Source of the DNA: Lachnospiraceae bacterium
Lineage (GTDB): Bacteria; Bacillota; Clostridia; Lachnospirales; Lachnospiraceae
Reading direction: 5' to 3'
NCBI GenBank assembly: GCA_009774155.1
Contig: VSNE01000216.1
Span: forward strand, 1-5,137
DNA length: 5,137 bases
This document shows positions 1-5,137 of this stretch, piece after piece. The position numbers and the translations under genes are program-made. The stretch's first letter is position 1. Every line of letters begins with the position of its first letter. The notes beneath the pieces were generated by a model. That model searched no databases and was not told the origin of the DNA. It was given only the letters and a program-made list of their open reading frames with translations.

Positions 1-33
1 ATGTCATACATATATTATAGGGAATTTTTACAT

Positions 34-62
34 AGAATACAATGAGAAACTTTTTGTATTTT
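34..62 (+). other. Weak AT-rich hairpin in the glnN upstream region
   Basis: Bases 34-42 (AGAATACAA) can pair with 54-62 (TTGTATTTT) to give nine pairs including one G-U, around an 11-base loop. The stem is almost all A-U, so it would be weak as RNA, and as DNA it could equally be an inverted-repeat operator. It has no GC-rich core and is not followed by a clean T-run, so it is not a convincing terminator. It does not resemble a known glutamine riboswitch or a tandem ANTAR hairpin as far as I can judge by eye. Confidence 0.25.
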
Positions 63-65
63 CTA

Positions 66-94
66 TTGTACTTTTCTTCCGAATATTGTATCTT
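66..94 (+). promoter_or_regulatory. Candidate weak sigma-A promoter for glnN
   Basis: TTGTAC at 66-71 and TATCTT at 89-94 are separated by 17 bases. They match the -35 and -10 consensus at 3 of 6 and 4 of 6 positions. It is the best-spaced pair I found between the left edge and the gene. An alternative is TACAAT at 38-43 with a poor -35 (TTATAG) at 15-20, also 17 bases apart. In such AT-rich DNA both may be chance, and the true promoter may need an activator or lie outside the window. Confidence 0.22.
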
Positions 95-124
95 ATCCTT
101 AAAATAATTTTGATAAGTGTTCAA

Positions 125-134
125 AGAAAGGAAA
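125..134 (+). promoter_or_regulatory. Ribosome binding site that sets the glnN start
   Basis: The purine-rich AGAAAGGAAA at 125-134 contains AAGGA, whose GGA ends seven bases before the ATG at 140. This favours ATG 140 over the in-frame TTG at 86, which has no Shine-Dalgarno sequence and would add 18 hydrophobic residues not expected on a cytosolic glutamine synthetase. Confidence 0.75.
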
Positions 135-139
135 TATCT

Positions 140-2251
140 ATGGAAAATAACCATTCCATCATGGATATCTTTGGAATTAATGTGTTTAACGATAAAGCCA
201 TGCGGCAGTATCTTCCAAAGAGCGTCTATTATGAACTCCGGAAAACTATCGAGGGCAGGAAAGAACTGGACCCTGCCATTGCAGATGTAGTTGCGGCTGC
301 CATTAAAAAATGGGCCATTGAAAAAGGCGCCACCCACTATACACACTGGTTCCAGCCATTGACCGGATTCACCGCCGAAAAGCATGATTCCTTCCTTACT
401 CCTCCCAGAGAGGACGGTTCTGTCATGATGGAATTCTCCGGCAAGGATCTGATCAAGGGAGAACCGGATGCATCCTCCTTCCCCTCCGGAGGGCTTCGCG
501 CCACCTTCGAGGCAAGGGGCTATACCACATGGGACTGCACTTCTCCCGCATTTGTCCGCGAGGATGCCGCCGGGGCAATCCTGTGCATCCCGACTGCATT
601 CTGCTCCTTCACCGGGGAGGCCCTGGATCAGAAAACACCGCTTCTGCGTTCCATGGAAGCCGTACAGACGCAGGCTCTGCGCATCCTGCGTCTGTTCGGC
701 AACACCGCCTCTCAGAAGGTCATTCCCTCTATCGGTGCGGAGCAGGAGTATTTTCTGATTGATCGGGAAAAATATTTACAGAGGAAGGATCTGATTTATA
801 CGGGCCGCACTCTGTTCGGGGCCATGCCTCCGAAGGGCCAGGAGCTGGACGACCATTATTTCGGGACGATCCGCCAGAGAGTCGCCGGCTATATGCATCA
901 GGTCAACGAAGAGCTCTGGAAGATGGGTGTTCCGGCCAAGACACAGCACAACGAGGTGGCTCCGGCCCAGCACGAGCTGGCTCCCATCTACGCGGAAGCC
1001 AATCTGGCGGCGGATCATAACCAGATTATGATGCAGACTTTGAAGCGTGTGGCAAGCCAGCAGGGACTGGTCTGCCTTCTTCATGAAAAACCATTTGCAG
1101 GAGTGAACGGTTCCGGCAAGCATAACAACTGGTCTTTGACCACCGATGACGGCATCAATCTGCTGGACCCGGGCAAAAAGCCCCACGAGAACAAACAGTT
1201 CCTGCTGATTCTGGCATGTATTCTGAAGGCTGTGGATACTCATGCAGATCTGCTTCGGGAATCCGCCGCCAATGTAGGGAACGATCACCGTCTGGGCGCG
1301 CACGAGGCTCCGCCCGCCATTATTTCCGTGTTCCTTGGCGAACAACTGGACGACCTGCTGGATCAGCTTTTAAGCACCGGCAGCGCCACTCACAGCTTAA
1401 AAGGCGGAATCCTCCATACCGGGGTCCGGACTCTTCCTGACGTAAGAAAGGATGCCACAGACCGCAACCGGACATCGCCGTTTGCCTTTACAAATAATAA
1501 ATTTGAATTCCGTATGGTTGGTTCCCGTGATTCCATCGCGCCGTCCACGGTTGTTATCAATACCATCGCTGCAGAAGCATTCGCGGATGCCTGCGATATT
1601 CTGGAAGAGGCGGAGGATTTTGATACCGCGCTGCATGACCTGATCATCCAATATTTTGCGGAGCACCGTAAAATCATCTTCGGCGGCAATGGTTATTCCG
1701 ACGAATGGGTAGCGGAAGCAGAACGCAGAGGACTTCCGAATCTCGGCTCCATGATCGACGCGATTCCTGCTTTGGTCACAGACAAATCCATCCGGATGTT
1801 TGAGCGCTTCCGCGTTTTCAGCGAATCAGAGCTCCACTCCCGTGCGGAGATTAAATATGAAACCTATAATAAGGCAGTCAATATTGAGGCTCTCACTATG
1901 ATTGATATGGCTGTAAAACAGATTATTCCGGCAGTCATCGGATACACCGGCACATTGTCCGGTATCATCCAGTCCATGAATACAATTAACGTCTCCTCTT
2001 CCGTACAGAAGGAACTGTTAAGCGACATCAGTTCTCTGCTGGATGAAGCAAGCGGAGCCGTTAAGATTTTACAGGAGGTCTCCAGGGAGGCAGCCGGTAT
2101 TGCGGACAATAAAACAAAAGCCCATTATTATCACAGCTTTGTCCTTCCTGCCATGGAGGCTCTCCGCCGTCCGATTGATAAGCTGGAGATGCTGGTAGAC
2201 AAGGAGGTATGGCCTATGCCTTCCTATGGTGATCTGCTTTTTGAGATTTAA
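140..2251 (+). CDS. glnN: Glutamine synthetase type III (GlnN), complete
   Basis: This cytoplasmic enzyme joins ammonium to glutamate with ATP to make glutamine. It is 703 residues long, as expected for type III enzymes (about 700) and far longer than the roughly 450 of type I. The family's signature blocks are all present in order: an N-terminal block with the FPSGGLRATFEARGY motif from residue 114; IGAEQEYF at 198-205 (metal/substrate glutamates); the HNEVAPAQHELAP block around 270; HEKPFAGVNGSGKHNNWS at 315-332 (ATP-site region); GNDHRLGAHEAPPAI from 380; and DRNRTSPFAFTNNKFEFR from 441 (glutamate-side arginines). A helical C-terminal extension ends with the family-typical SYGDLLFE. No frameshift or missing key residue was seen. 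Type III enzymes form large two-ring dodecamers (family knowledge). The ATG at 140 is chosen for its ribosome binding site. The gene stands alone, with its own terminator downstream; no glnR, nitR-like or amt gene lies in the window. Confidence 0.97.
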   Translation: MENNHSIMDIFGINVFNDKAMRQYLPKSVYYELRKTIEGRKELDPAIADVVAAAIKKWAIEKGATHYTHWFQPLTGFTAEKHDSFLTPPREDGSVMMEFSGKDLIKGEPDASSFPSGGLRATFEARGYTTWDCTSPAFVREDAAGAILCIPTAFCSFTGEALDQKTPLLRSMEAVQTQALRILRLFGNTASQKVIPSIGAEQEYFLIDREKYLQRKDLIYTGRTLFGAMPPKGQELDDHYFGTIRQRVAGYMHQVNEELWKMGVPAKTQHNEVAPAQHELAPIYAEANLAADHNQIMMQTLKRVASQQGLVCLLHEKPFAGVNGSGKHNNWSLTTDDGINLLDPGKKPHENKQFLLILACILKAVDTHADLLRESAANVGNDHRLGAHEAPPAIISVFLGEQLDDLLDQLLSTGSATHSLKGGILHTGVRTLPDVRKDATDRNRTSPFAFTNNKFEFRMVGSRDSIAPSTVVINTIAAEAFADACDILEEAEDFDTALHDLIIQYFAEHRKIIFGGNGYSDEWVAEAERRGLPNLGSMIDAIPALVTDKSIRMFERFRVFSESELHSRAEIKYETYNKAVNIEALTMIDMAVKQIIPAVIGYTGTLSGIIQSMNTINVSSSVQKELLSDISSLLDEASGAVKILQEVSREAAGIADNKTKAHYYHSFVLPAMEALRRPIDKLEMLVDKEVWPMPSYGDLLFEI

Positions 2252-2290
2252 AATTTGCCGATTTCCTTATATTTGAGTTTGTAGAATAGA

Positions 2291-2326
2291 GCAGAAAAGG
2301 ATGCCCTTTGCGGCATCTTTTTCTGC
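2291..2326 (+). terminator. Strong intrinsic terminator of glnN
   Basis: A 15-base-pair stem, with one G-U pair, forms between 2291-2305 (GCAGAAAAGGATGCC) and 2312-2326 (GGCATCTTTTTCTGC) around a six-base loop. The core GATGCC/GGCATC helix is flanked by AAAA on the left and TTTTT on the right, the classic rho-independent layout. It starts 40 bases after the glnN stop codon and would end that transcript before the next gene. Confidence 0.88.
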
Positions 2327-2328
2327 GT

Positions 2329-2357
2329 TTGAGATTTTTTCCGCTTTGTGCTATACT
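2329..2357 (+). promoter_or_regulatory. Sigma-A promoter of the DUF1275 membrane gene
   Basis: TTGAGA at 2329-2334 (4 of 6 matches) and TATACT at 2352-2357 (5 of 6) are separated by exactly 17 bases. TGC directly before the -10 makes it an extended -10 element. Transcription should start near 2364, leaving a leader of only about 23 bases, too short for a riboswitch. The -35 begins three bases after the glnN terminator, so the gene should be transcribed separately from glnN. Confidence 0.7.
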
Positions 2358-2371
2358 GGCATCGAATAAGA

Positions 2372-2379
2372 AAGAAGGA
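2372..2379 (+). promoter_or_regulatory. Ribosome binding site of the DUF1275 gene
   Basis: AAGAAGGA at 2372-2379 lies seven bases before ATG 2387. It fixes the start there. The longer in-frame reading from 2348 would begin inside the promoter, upstream of its -10 box. Confidence 0.8.
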
Positions 2380-2386
2380 TTTACAT

Positions 2387-3031
2387 ATGAATGCAAAACA
2401 ACAGACCGAGACCGCGGCCCATCATGCAATGGCCATAGTCGGCGGCTTTCTGGGTGTCTATGCCCTCCTCACAAGAAATGAGACATTCGGCTCTTCCGAA
2501 ACCTCCAATCTTATCTATCTGACCATTGCAGGCCTGGATGGTTCTGTATCCTCTTTTATGATTCGCCTTGGCGGAACGCTCTGCTATATCGCAGGCATCC
2601 TTTTCGCCACACTGGCGCCGAAATATTTTAAAAAGACAGACTTCCGGTATATTTCTATTCTGATTGACGGAGCCGCCTGCCTGCTGCTGGCGTGCATCCC
2701 CGCCGGAACCGAACCTGTGCTGGCCCTTTACCCTATGTTTTTCGCAACCGCGGTCCAGTGGCTTGCATACACCCAGGCCGCCGGATTCAACAGCGCAACC
2801 ATCTTTTCGACCAACAACCTGCGGCAGTGCTTTTCAGGGCTGGCTGAATATATCCACAGCCGGGAAGAACAGCATCTGAGACGCTTCCGCTTCTACGGCG
2901 GAACGCTTATCTGCTTTCATATCGGCGTGGTCTACTGCTGGTTCTGTATACAAAGATGGGGAATTAAAAGTATTTATGCCTGTCTGCTGCCTCTGGCAGT
3001 TGCATTGGCAGCTACTATAATGGATCGATAA
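2387..3031 (+). CDS. YoaK/DUF1275 family six-helix membrane protein
   Basis: This 214-residue integral membrane protein is close to the usual length (about 220) of the DUF1275 family, whose biochemical function is not established. Hydrophobic stretches near residues 12-30, 57-79, 88-105, 109-129, 168-188 and 194-212 suggest six membrane helices. Family marks are GGFLGVYALL at 19-28 followed by TSNLIYL at 39-45, and in the second half ATIFSTNNLR at 137-146 followed by a charged cytoplasmic-type loop (HSREEQHLRRFRF) and another helix. In family members these positions usually read GGFLDAY, TGN and TGNLR. Here the Asp and both TGN glycines are replaced (Gly23, Ser40, Asn143), so this is a diverged member. 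It has its own promoter and ribosome binding site, and converges on the FN3 gene with 69 bases between stop codons. Nitrogen-related function from adjacency to glnN would be a guess, given the intervening terminator. Confidence 0.85.
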   Translation: MNAKQQTETAAHHAMAIVGGFLGVYALLTRNETFGSSETSNLIYLTIAGLDGSVSSFMIRLGGTLCYIAGILFATLAPKYFKKTDFRYISILIDGAACLLLACIPAGTEPVLALYPMFFATAVQWLAYTQAAGFNSATIFSTNNLRQCFSGLAEYIHSREEQHLRRFRFYGGTLICFHIGVVYCWFCIQRWGIKSIYACLLPLAVALAATIMDR

Positions 3032-3044
3032 CCCCTCTTTTGCA

Positions 3045-3089
3045 AAATATCCCCTGGGCAGCTTCTGTCTGCTGCTCCAAGGGATATTT
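3045..3089. terminator. Imperfect hairpin between convergent genes, likely bidirectional terminator
   Basis: Bases 3045-3053 (AAATATCCC) pair with 3081-3089 (GGGATATTT). After a C-A mismatch, TGG pairs with CCA, and after one bulged T, GCAGC (3058-3062) pairs with GCTGC (3071-3075) around the loop TTCTGTCT. It lies between the stops of the DUF1275 gene (+) and the FN3 gene (-), 13 and 11 bases from them. The T-tract is short on either strand (TATTTATCG on plus, ATATTTTGC on minus), so efficiency is uncertain, but position and stem support shared termination. Confidence 0.65.
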
Positions 3090-3100
3090 ATCGTTTCGGC

Positions 3101-4351
3101 CTACTGCCAGATATAGTTCGTCTTGCCTGAATAGGAAAGATAGGCAATTTCACGCCTCTCTGCTTTTGTAGAATTGTAAGGCTTGCCTTTTACCTTTACT
3201 TTGTTGGCAACCACATAATAATAGTAGGTTTTCGCCCTCTCCAGGCCTTTATCCAAATATTTGGTTGTCTTTACGGTTTTCACCTTTTCAAACCCTCTGT
3301 AAGAACTCGTACTGCGGTAAATGGTATAGCTGGATGCTCCGCTCACCTTTTTCCAGCTTAGCTGCATCTGACTGTTTCCCTTTTTCTTCAGTATTACCCT
3401 GGGCTGGGGAATAACCACTTTTTTGCCGGACCATGGACCATAGATGCTTTTTCCGTCAATATCCTTATAGGCGCGGACCTGGAAAGTAAATCCTTTGTTC
3501 TTTACAGAAGAAAGTTTAAAATCCTTGGAACGGTATGCTGTTTTAAAGCTCTTGATTTTCTTCCCCGAAAGGTTATAAATACGGACTTCATAGCCGTTCC
3601 CGTATTTTGTAACAGAATCCCATTTCAGCATAATATTGTTCGTTGCCGTGTCCCAGGATTTGAGTGTGCATCCTGTCACCTTCGGAGCGGTTGTATAGCA
3701 TCTGTGCCCGCCGCTGTAATAATATCCGCTTTCAAACCCTGTGCGGGATCTGCGCACTGCCTTTACACTTATATAATAAAGCGTGTCTGTTTCCAGCCCT
3801 TTGATAGTATAGCCTGAAGATGTGGTGGTGCCTGCGCTGAACCAGCTCCCGTTTTTCTCATACATAACCTCATAAAAGGAGGCGCCCTCCGCAGGCTTCC
3901 AGCTTACGGTAATTGTTTTGGCAGTTCCGTCAGTCTGCTTTATATCCTCTGATTTGACCCTTTCCGGAGCCGTAATCACTTCCAGAGGAGCCGTCCATGC
4001 GGAAAAGACGGTATATGTTCCAAGCTTTCTTCCTGCGCAGCTCCTCATTCGGACATAATAGGACCGGCCGCTGTTTAATCCGTATACGCTGTGGTAAACG
4101 TTGTATACCATAGTCCCCTTTGACCAGCTGCTCCCGTCTGCAGAATACTGAAACTCATATGCCTCGGCATTGACATCCTTATTCCACTCCACCTTAAAAC
4201 TGTTCGTTTTTGCATCCTTCTGATGGAGATTGGCAACTCCGGTCAGATTTCCCGCATATACTGCGGCAGATTTCGCATAGAACAGCCCAATGCAGCACAG
4301 AAGAAGCGCCATCCATCTGATCATCCAAATGCTTTTCTTTACATCCTCCAT
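3101..4351 (-). CDS. Secreted protein with four fibronectin type III modules
   Basis: The 416-residue product starts with a Sec-type signal peptide: basic KK at 5-6, a hydrophobic core near 13-25 (MALLLCCIGLFYA), and a likely cleavage after VYA at about residue 33. No lipobox fits. The rest is four fibronectin type III modules of about 90 residues (near 35-127, 130-221, 222-314, 316-405). Each has the core Trp (56, 151, 244, 333), a following aromatic strand (AYEFQY, FYEVMY, GYEVRIY, SYTIYR) and a late Tyr/Phe-Val strand (YYVRM, YYISV, FTFQV, YYYYV). The last module is closest to the common Firmicutes type. No LPXTG motif, transmembrane anchor, S-layer repeat, choline-binding repeat or catalytic domain is visible, so it is probably released or bound non-covalently, perhaps through its Lys-rich second half. 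A role in adhesion or polysaccharide or cell-wall binding is inferred from the fold only. It has its own promoter; ATG 4351 follows AGGAAGG, and no better start exists before the upstream in-frame stop. Confidence 0.9.
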   Translation of the reverse strand: MEDVKKSIWMIRWMALLLCCIGLFYAKSAAVYAGNLTGVANLHQKDAKTNSFKVEWNKDVNAEAYEFQYSADGSSWSKGTMVYNVYHSVYGLNSGRSYYVRMRSCAGRKLGTYTVFSAWTAPLEVITAPERVKSEDIKQTDGTAKTITVSWKPAEGASFYEVMYEKNGSWFSAGTTTSSGYTIKGLETDTLYYISVKAVRRSRTGFESGYYYSGGHRCYTTAPKVTGCTLKSWDTATNNIMLKWDSVTKYGNGYEVRIYNLSGKKIKSFKTAYRSKDFKLSSVKNKGFTFQVRAYKDIDGKSIYGPWSGKKVVIPQPRVILKKKGNSQMQLSWKKVSGASSYTIYRSTSSYRGFEKVKTVKTTKYLDKGLERAKTYYYYVVANKVKVKGKPYNSTKAERREIAYLSYSGKTNYIWQ

Positions 4352-4353
4352 AT

Positions 4354-4360
4354 CCTTCCT
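4354..4360 (-). promoter_or_regulatory. Ribosome binding site of the FN3 gene
   Basis: On the minus strand AGGAAGG lies just before ATG 4351. Its first AGGA is five bases from the ATG, an acceptable spacing; the last GG is only two bases away. A second purine tract (AGAAAGGGA) lies further upstream. ATG 4324 (Met10) is a weaker alternative start that would shorten the signal peptide's basic N-region, since no AGGA lies at the proper distance from it. Confidence 0.6.
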
Positions 4361-4393
4361 GTCCCTTTCTGAATCTTCTAAGTCTTTTTATCT

Positions 4394-4423
4394 ATTATAC
4401 CAGCCCGGAAACCGCTTTGTAAA
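4394..4423 (-). promoter_or_regulatory. Sigma-A promoter with perfect extended -10 for the FN3 gene
   Basis: On the minus strand TTTACA (4423-4418, 5 of 6 matches to the -35) is followed after 18 bases by a perfect TATAAT (4399-4394), with TGG directly before it as an extended -10 element. Transcription would begin near 4387 and give a leader of about 36 bases holding the ribosome binding site. By sequence it is the strongest promoter in the window, suggesting vigorous basal expression unless repressed. Confidence 0.75.
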
Positions 4424-4431
4424 TAACCTGT

Positions 4432-4564
4432 GAAACAAGTGCTGGCCGGCTGGGATAAAAAAGTTTATCACAGCAATTAAAACCCCCGGAAACCTTGATG
4501 TTTACAGTGATAAGGAAGTATAGAAACCAACTTATCATCAACGCTGACAAACAGGGTGCAAGTA
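4432..4564. other. Gene-free junction segment with short inverted repeats
   Basis: No credible coding sequence was found between the FN3 promoter and the terminator of the last gene. The segment holds GATAAA (4454-4459) facing TTTATC (4464-4469), TTATCAC (4465-4471) facing GTGATAA (4507-4513), and TGATAAG (4508-4514) facing CTTATCA (4531-4537), so one TTATCA-like word occurs several times in both orientations. It could be a regulatory site, a relic of a mobile element end or chance. Composition changes across this stretch, from moderate G+C on the left to AT-rich on the right. No integrase, transposase or tRNA end was recognised. Confidence 0.35.
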
Positions 4565-4608
4565 AAAACCGAGAGAAGATCAAAATATTACGATTTTCTC
4601 TCGGTTTT
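4565..4608 (-). terminator. Intrinsic terminator of the right-edge gene
   Basis: Bases 4565-4581 pair with 4592-4608 in a 17-base-pair stem (one G-U) around a 10-base loop. The GC part is CCGAGAGAA/TTCTCTCGG. Read on the minus strand the right arm ends in a run of five T (4568-4564). It starts 18 bases after the minus-strand stop codon at 4627-4629, the correct place to end that transcript. The stem is also flanked by TTTT on the plus strand, so it could act both ways. Confidence 0.85.
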
Positions 4609-4626
4609 GTTCTGACAACATCTGGT

Positions 4627-5137
4627 TTACACTCCCATTATTTTCTTGAAATTTTCGTAAGCTGTATCGTCTTTTAAAATCTCAACCATTTCTGGAGTAA
4701 CAACCTTTTCAAATGCTTTCAATGAATCGGGTTCTGTAACTTTTGATAAAATAAAATTCTTTAACATGAGTGTTAAAGGCTCACCTATTGCAGATTTATA
4801 ATTAAAACCTATAAGCTGCATTGTTTTTAAAGTATCAACGCTTATCAATTCTTTAATCTGCTCATAAGATTCTACTTGTGATTTTACTGACTCTACTGCT
4901 TCTTCACCAACTAACTCCGCTGAAGATATTTGAGATTTTTTGATAATTTCTAATATCCTTGACACTGTATTATGTAAATGCTGAATATCTTCATCACTAA
5001 TAACAACTTTTTCTAATTCAGATTTATAAGCCTGTGCAATTCGTACAGCTTCTTCGCGTTCATTGAGCAATTCGCTAATTATTTCATCATATGTATTACG
5101 AATTTTTTCAACATTTTTTTCTTCTTTAAATAGCCCT
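4627..5137 (-). CDS. Partial AT-rich gene, helix-rich protein of unknown function (C-terminal 169 residues)
   Basis: The reading frame is open from the right edge to the stop at 4627-4629, so the start lies outside the window. The in-frame TTG at 5070 has no ribosome binding site and is probably internal. I do not recognise the family. The visible part is soluble-looking and charged. A Glu/Lys-rich stretch (about residues 4-60 of the visible part, from FKEEKNVEKIRNTYDEI onward) looks helical and possibly coiled-coil. Next come an acidic, helix-prone segment (AELVGEEAVESVKSQVES), a more conserved-looking compact section (LKTMQLIGFNYKSAIGEPLT) and a short tail ending in YENFKKIMGV. There is no signal peptide or membrane segment in view. 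G+C is about a quarter in two counted 60-base stretches, against 58% in one stretch of glnN, suggesting acquired DNA. A strong terminator follows directly, so this is the last gene of its transcription unit. Confidence 0.75.
   Translation of the reverse strand, partial: GLFKEEKNVEKIRNTYDEIISELLNEREEAVRIAQAYKSELEKVVISDEDIQHLHNTVSRILEIIKKSQISSAELVGEEAVESVKSQVESYEQIKELISVDTLKTMQLIGFNYKSAIGEPLTLMLKNFILSKVTEPDSLKAFEKVVTPEMVEILKDDTAYENFKKIMGV

Noticed and set aside
1..45. A 14-codon frame from ATG 1 to TGA 43-45, possibly a leader peptide
   Set aside because: It starts at the window edge so no ribosome binding site can be judged, it has no Gln run or other attenuator logic, and its length is expected by chance.
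86..139. A longer glnN start at TTG 86 adding 18 residues
   Set aside because: There is no ribosome binding site for it, the added stretch is hydrophobic and overlaps the candidate promoter, and ATG 140 has a well-placed AAGGA.
776..1345. A 189-codon minus-strand open frame inside glnN
   Set aside because: It lies wholly antisense to the strongly conserved catalytic region of glutamine synthetase, has no recognisable domain, and is explained by codon bias of the real gene.
1390..1689. Overlapping minus-strand frames in the 3' half of glnN
   Set aside because: They are shadows of the conserved glutamine synthetase frame, with no start signals or recognisable motifs.
3101..4351. Reading the FN3 protein as a lipoprotein because of the CC in its signal peptide
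   Set aside because: The cysteines at 19-20 follow LLL inside the hydrophobic core and do not fit a lipobox; a standard cleavage after VYA near residue 33 fits better.
4395..4583. A 62-codon minus-strand frame with a hydrophobic segment
   Set aside because: It begins inside the terminator hairpin of the upstream gene and ends inside the FN3 promoter, and has no ribosome binding site or family match I can see.
4495..4677. A 60-codon plus-strand frame
   Set aside because: It runs through the terminator hairpin and into the antisense of the right-edge gene; no ribosome binding site or domain supports it.

Overview
The window looks like chromosomal DNA of a Gram-positive anaerobe, most likely a gut Clostridia (Lachnospiraceae-type) species. 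This rests on a clostridial-style type III glutamine synthetase, AGGA/AAGGA ribosome binding sites, sigma-A promoters with extended -10 boxes, A/U-flanked intrinsic terminators, and a secreted Tyr/Lys-rich fibronectin type III protein typical of that group. Genus and species cannot be fixed from the sequence.

Layout: (1) 1-139 is an AT-rich leader with a weak hairpin and three TTGTA repeats. (2) 140-2251 (+) is glnN, a complete type III glutamine synthetase, closed by a strong intrinsic terminator at 2291-2326. (3) A sigma-A promoter begins 3 bases after that terminator and drives 2387-3031 (+), a six-helix membrane protein of the YoaK/DUF1275 family that has lost several hallmark residues. 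(4) A long imperfect hairpin at 3045-3089 separates this gene from a convergent one. (5) 3101-4351 (-) encodes a secreted protein of a signal peptide and four fibronectin type III modules, with a well-formed promoter at 4394-4423. (6) 4432-4626 has no credible gene; it holds short inverted repeats and a strong terminator (4565-4608). (7) 4627-5137 (-) is the 3' part of an AT-rich, helix-rich gene of unknown function that runs off the right edge.

The first three genes appear to be independent single-gene transcription units: each has its own promoter candidate and terminator or hairpin. They do not form an obvious pathway. glnN assimilates ammonium in the cytoplasm, the DUF1275 protein is in the membrane, and the FN3 protein is exported. 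The main discontinuity is compositional. Counted 60-base stretches give 35/60 G+C inside glnN (901-960) but 15/60 and 16/60 in the last gene (4741-4800, 4801-4860). The right edge may therefore be the start of an acquired segment. I found no CRISPR array, tRNA, rRNA, transposase or integrase, and no convincing undescribed multi-gene system. The best leads are the unrecognised right-edge gene with its junction, and the divergent DUF1275 protein.
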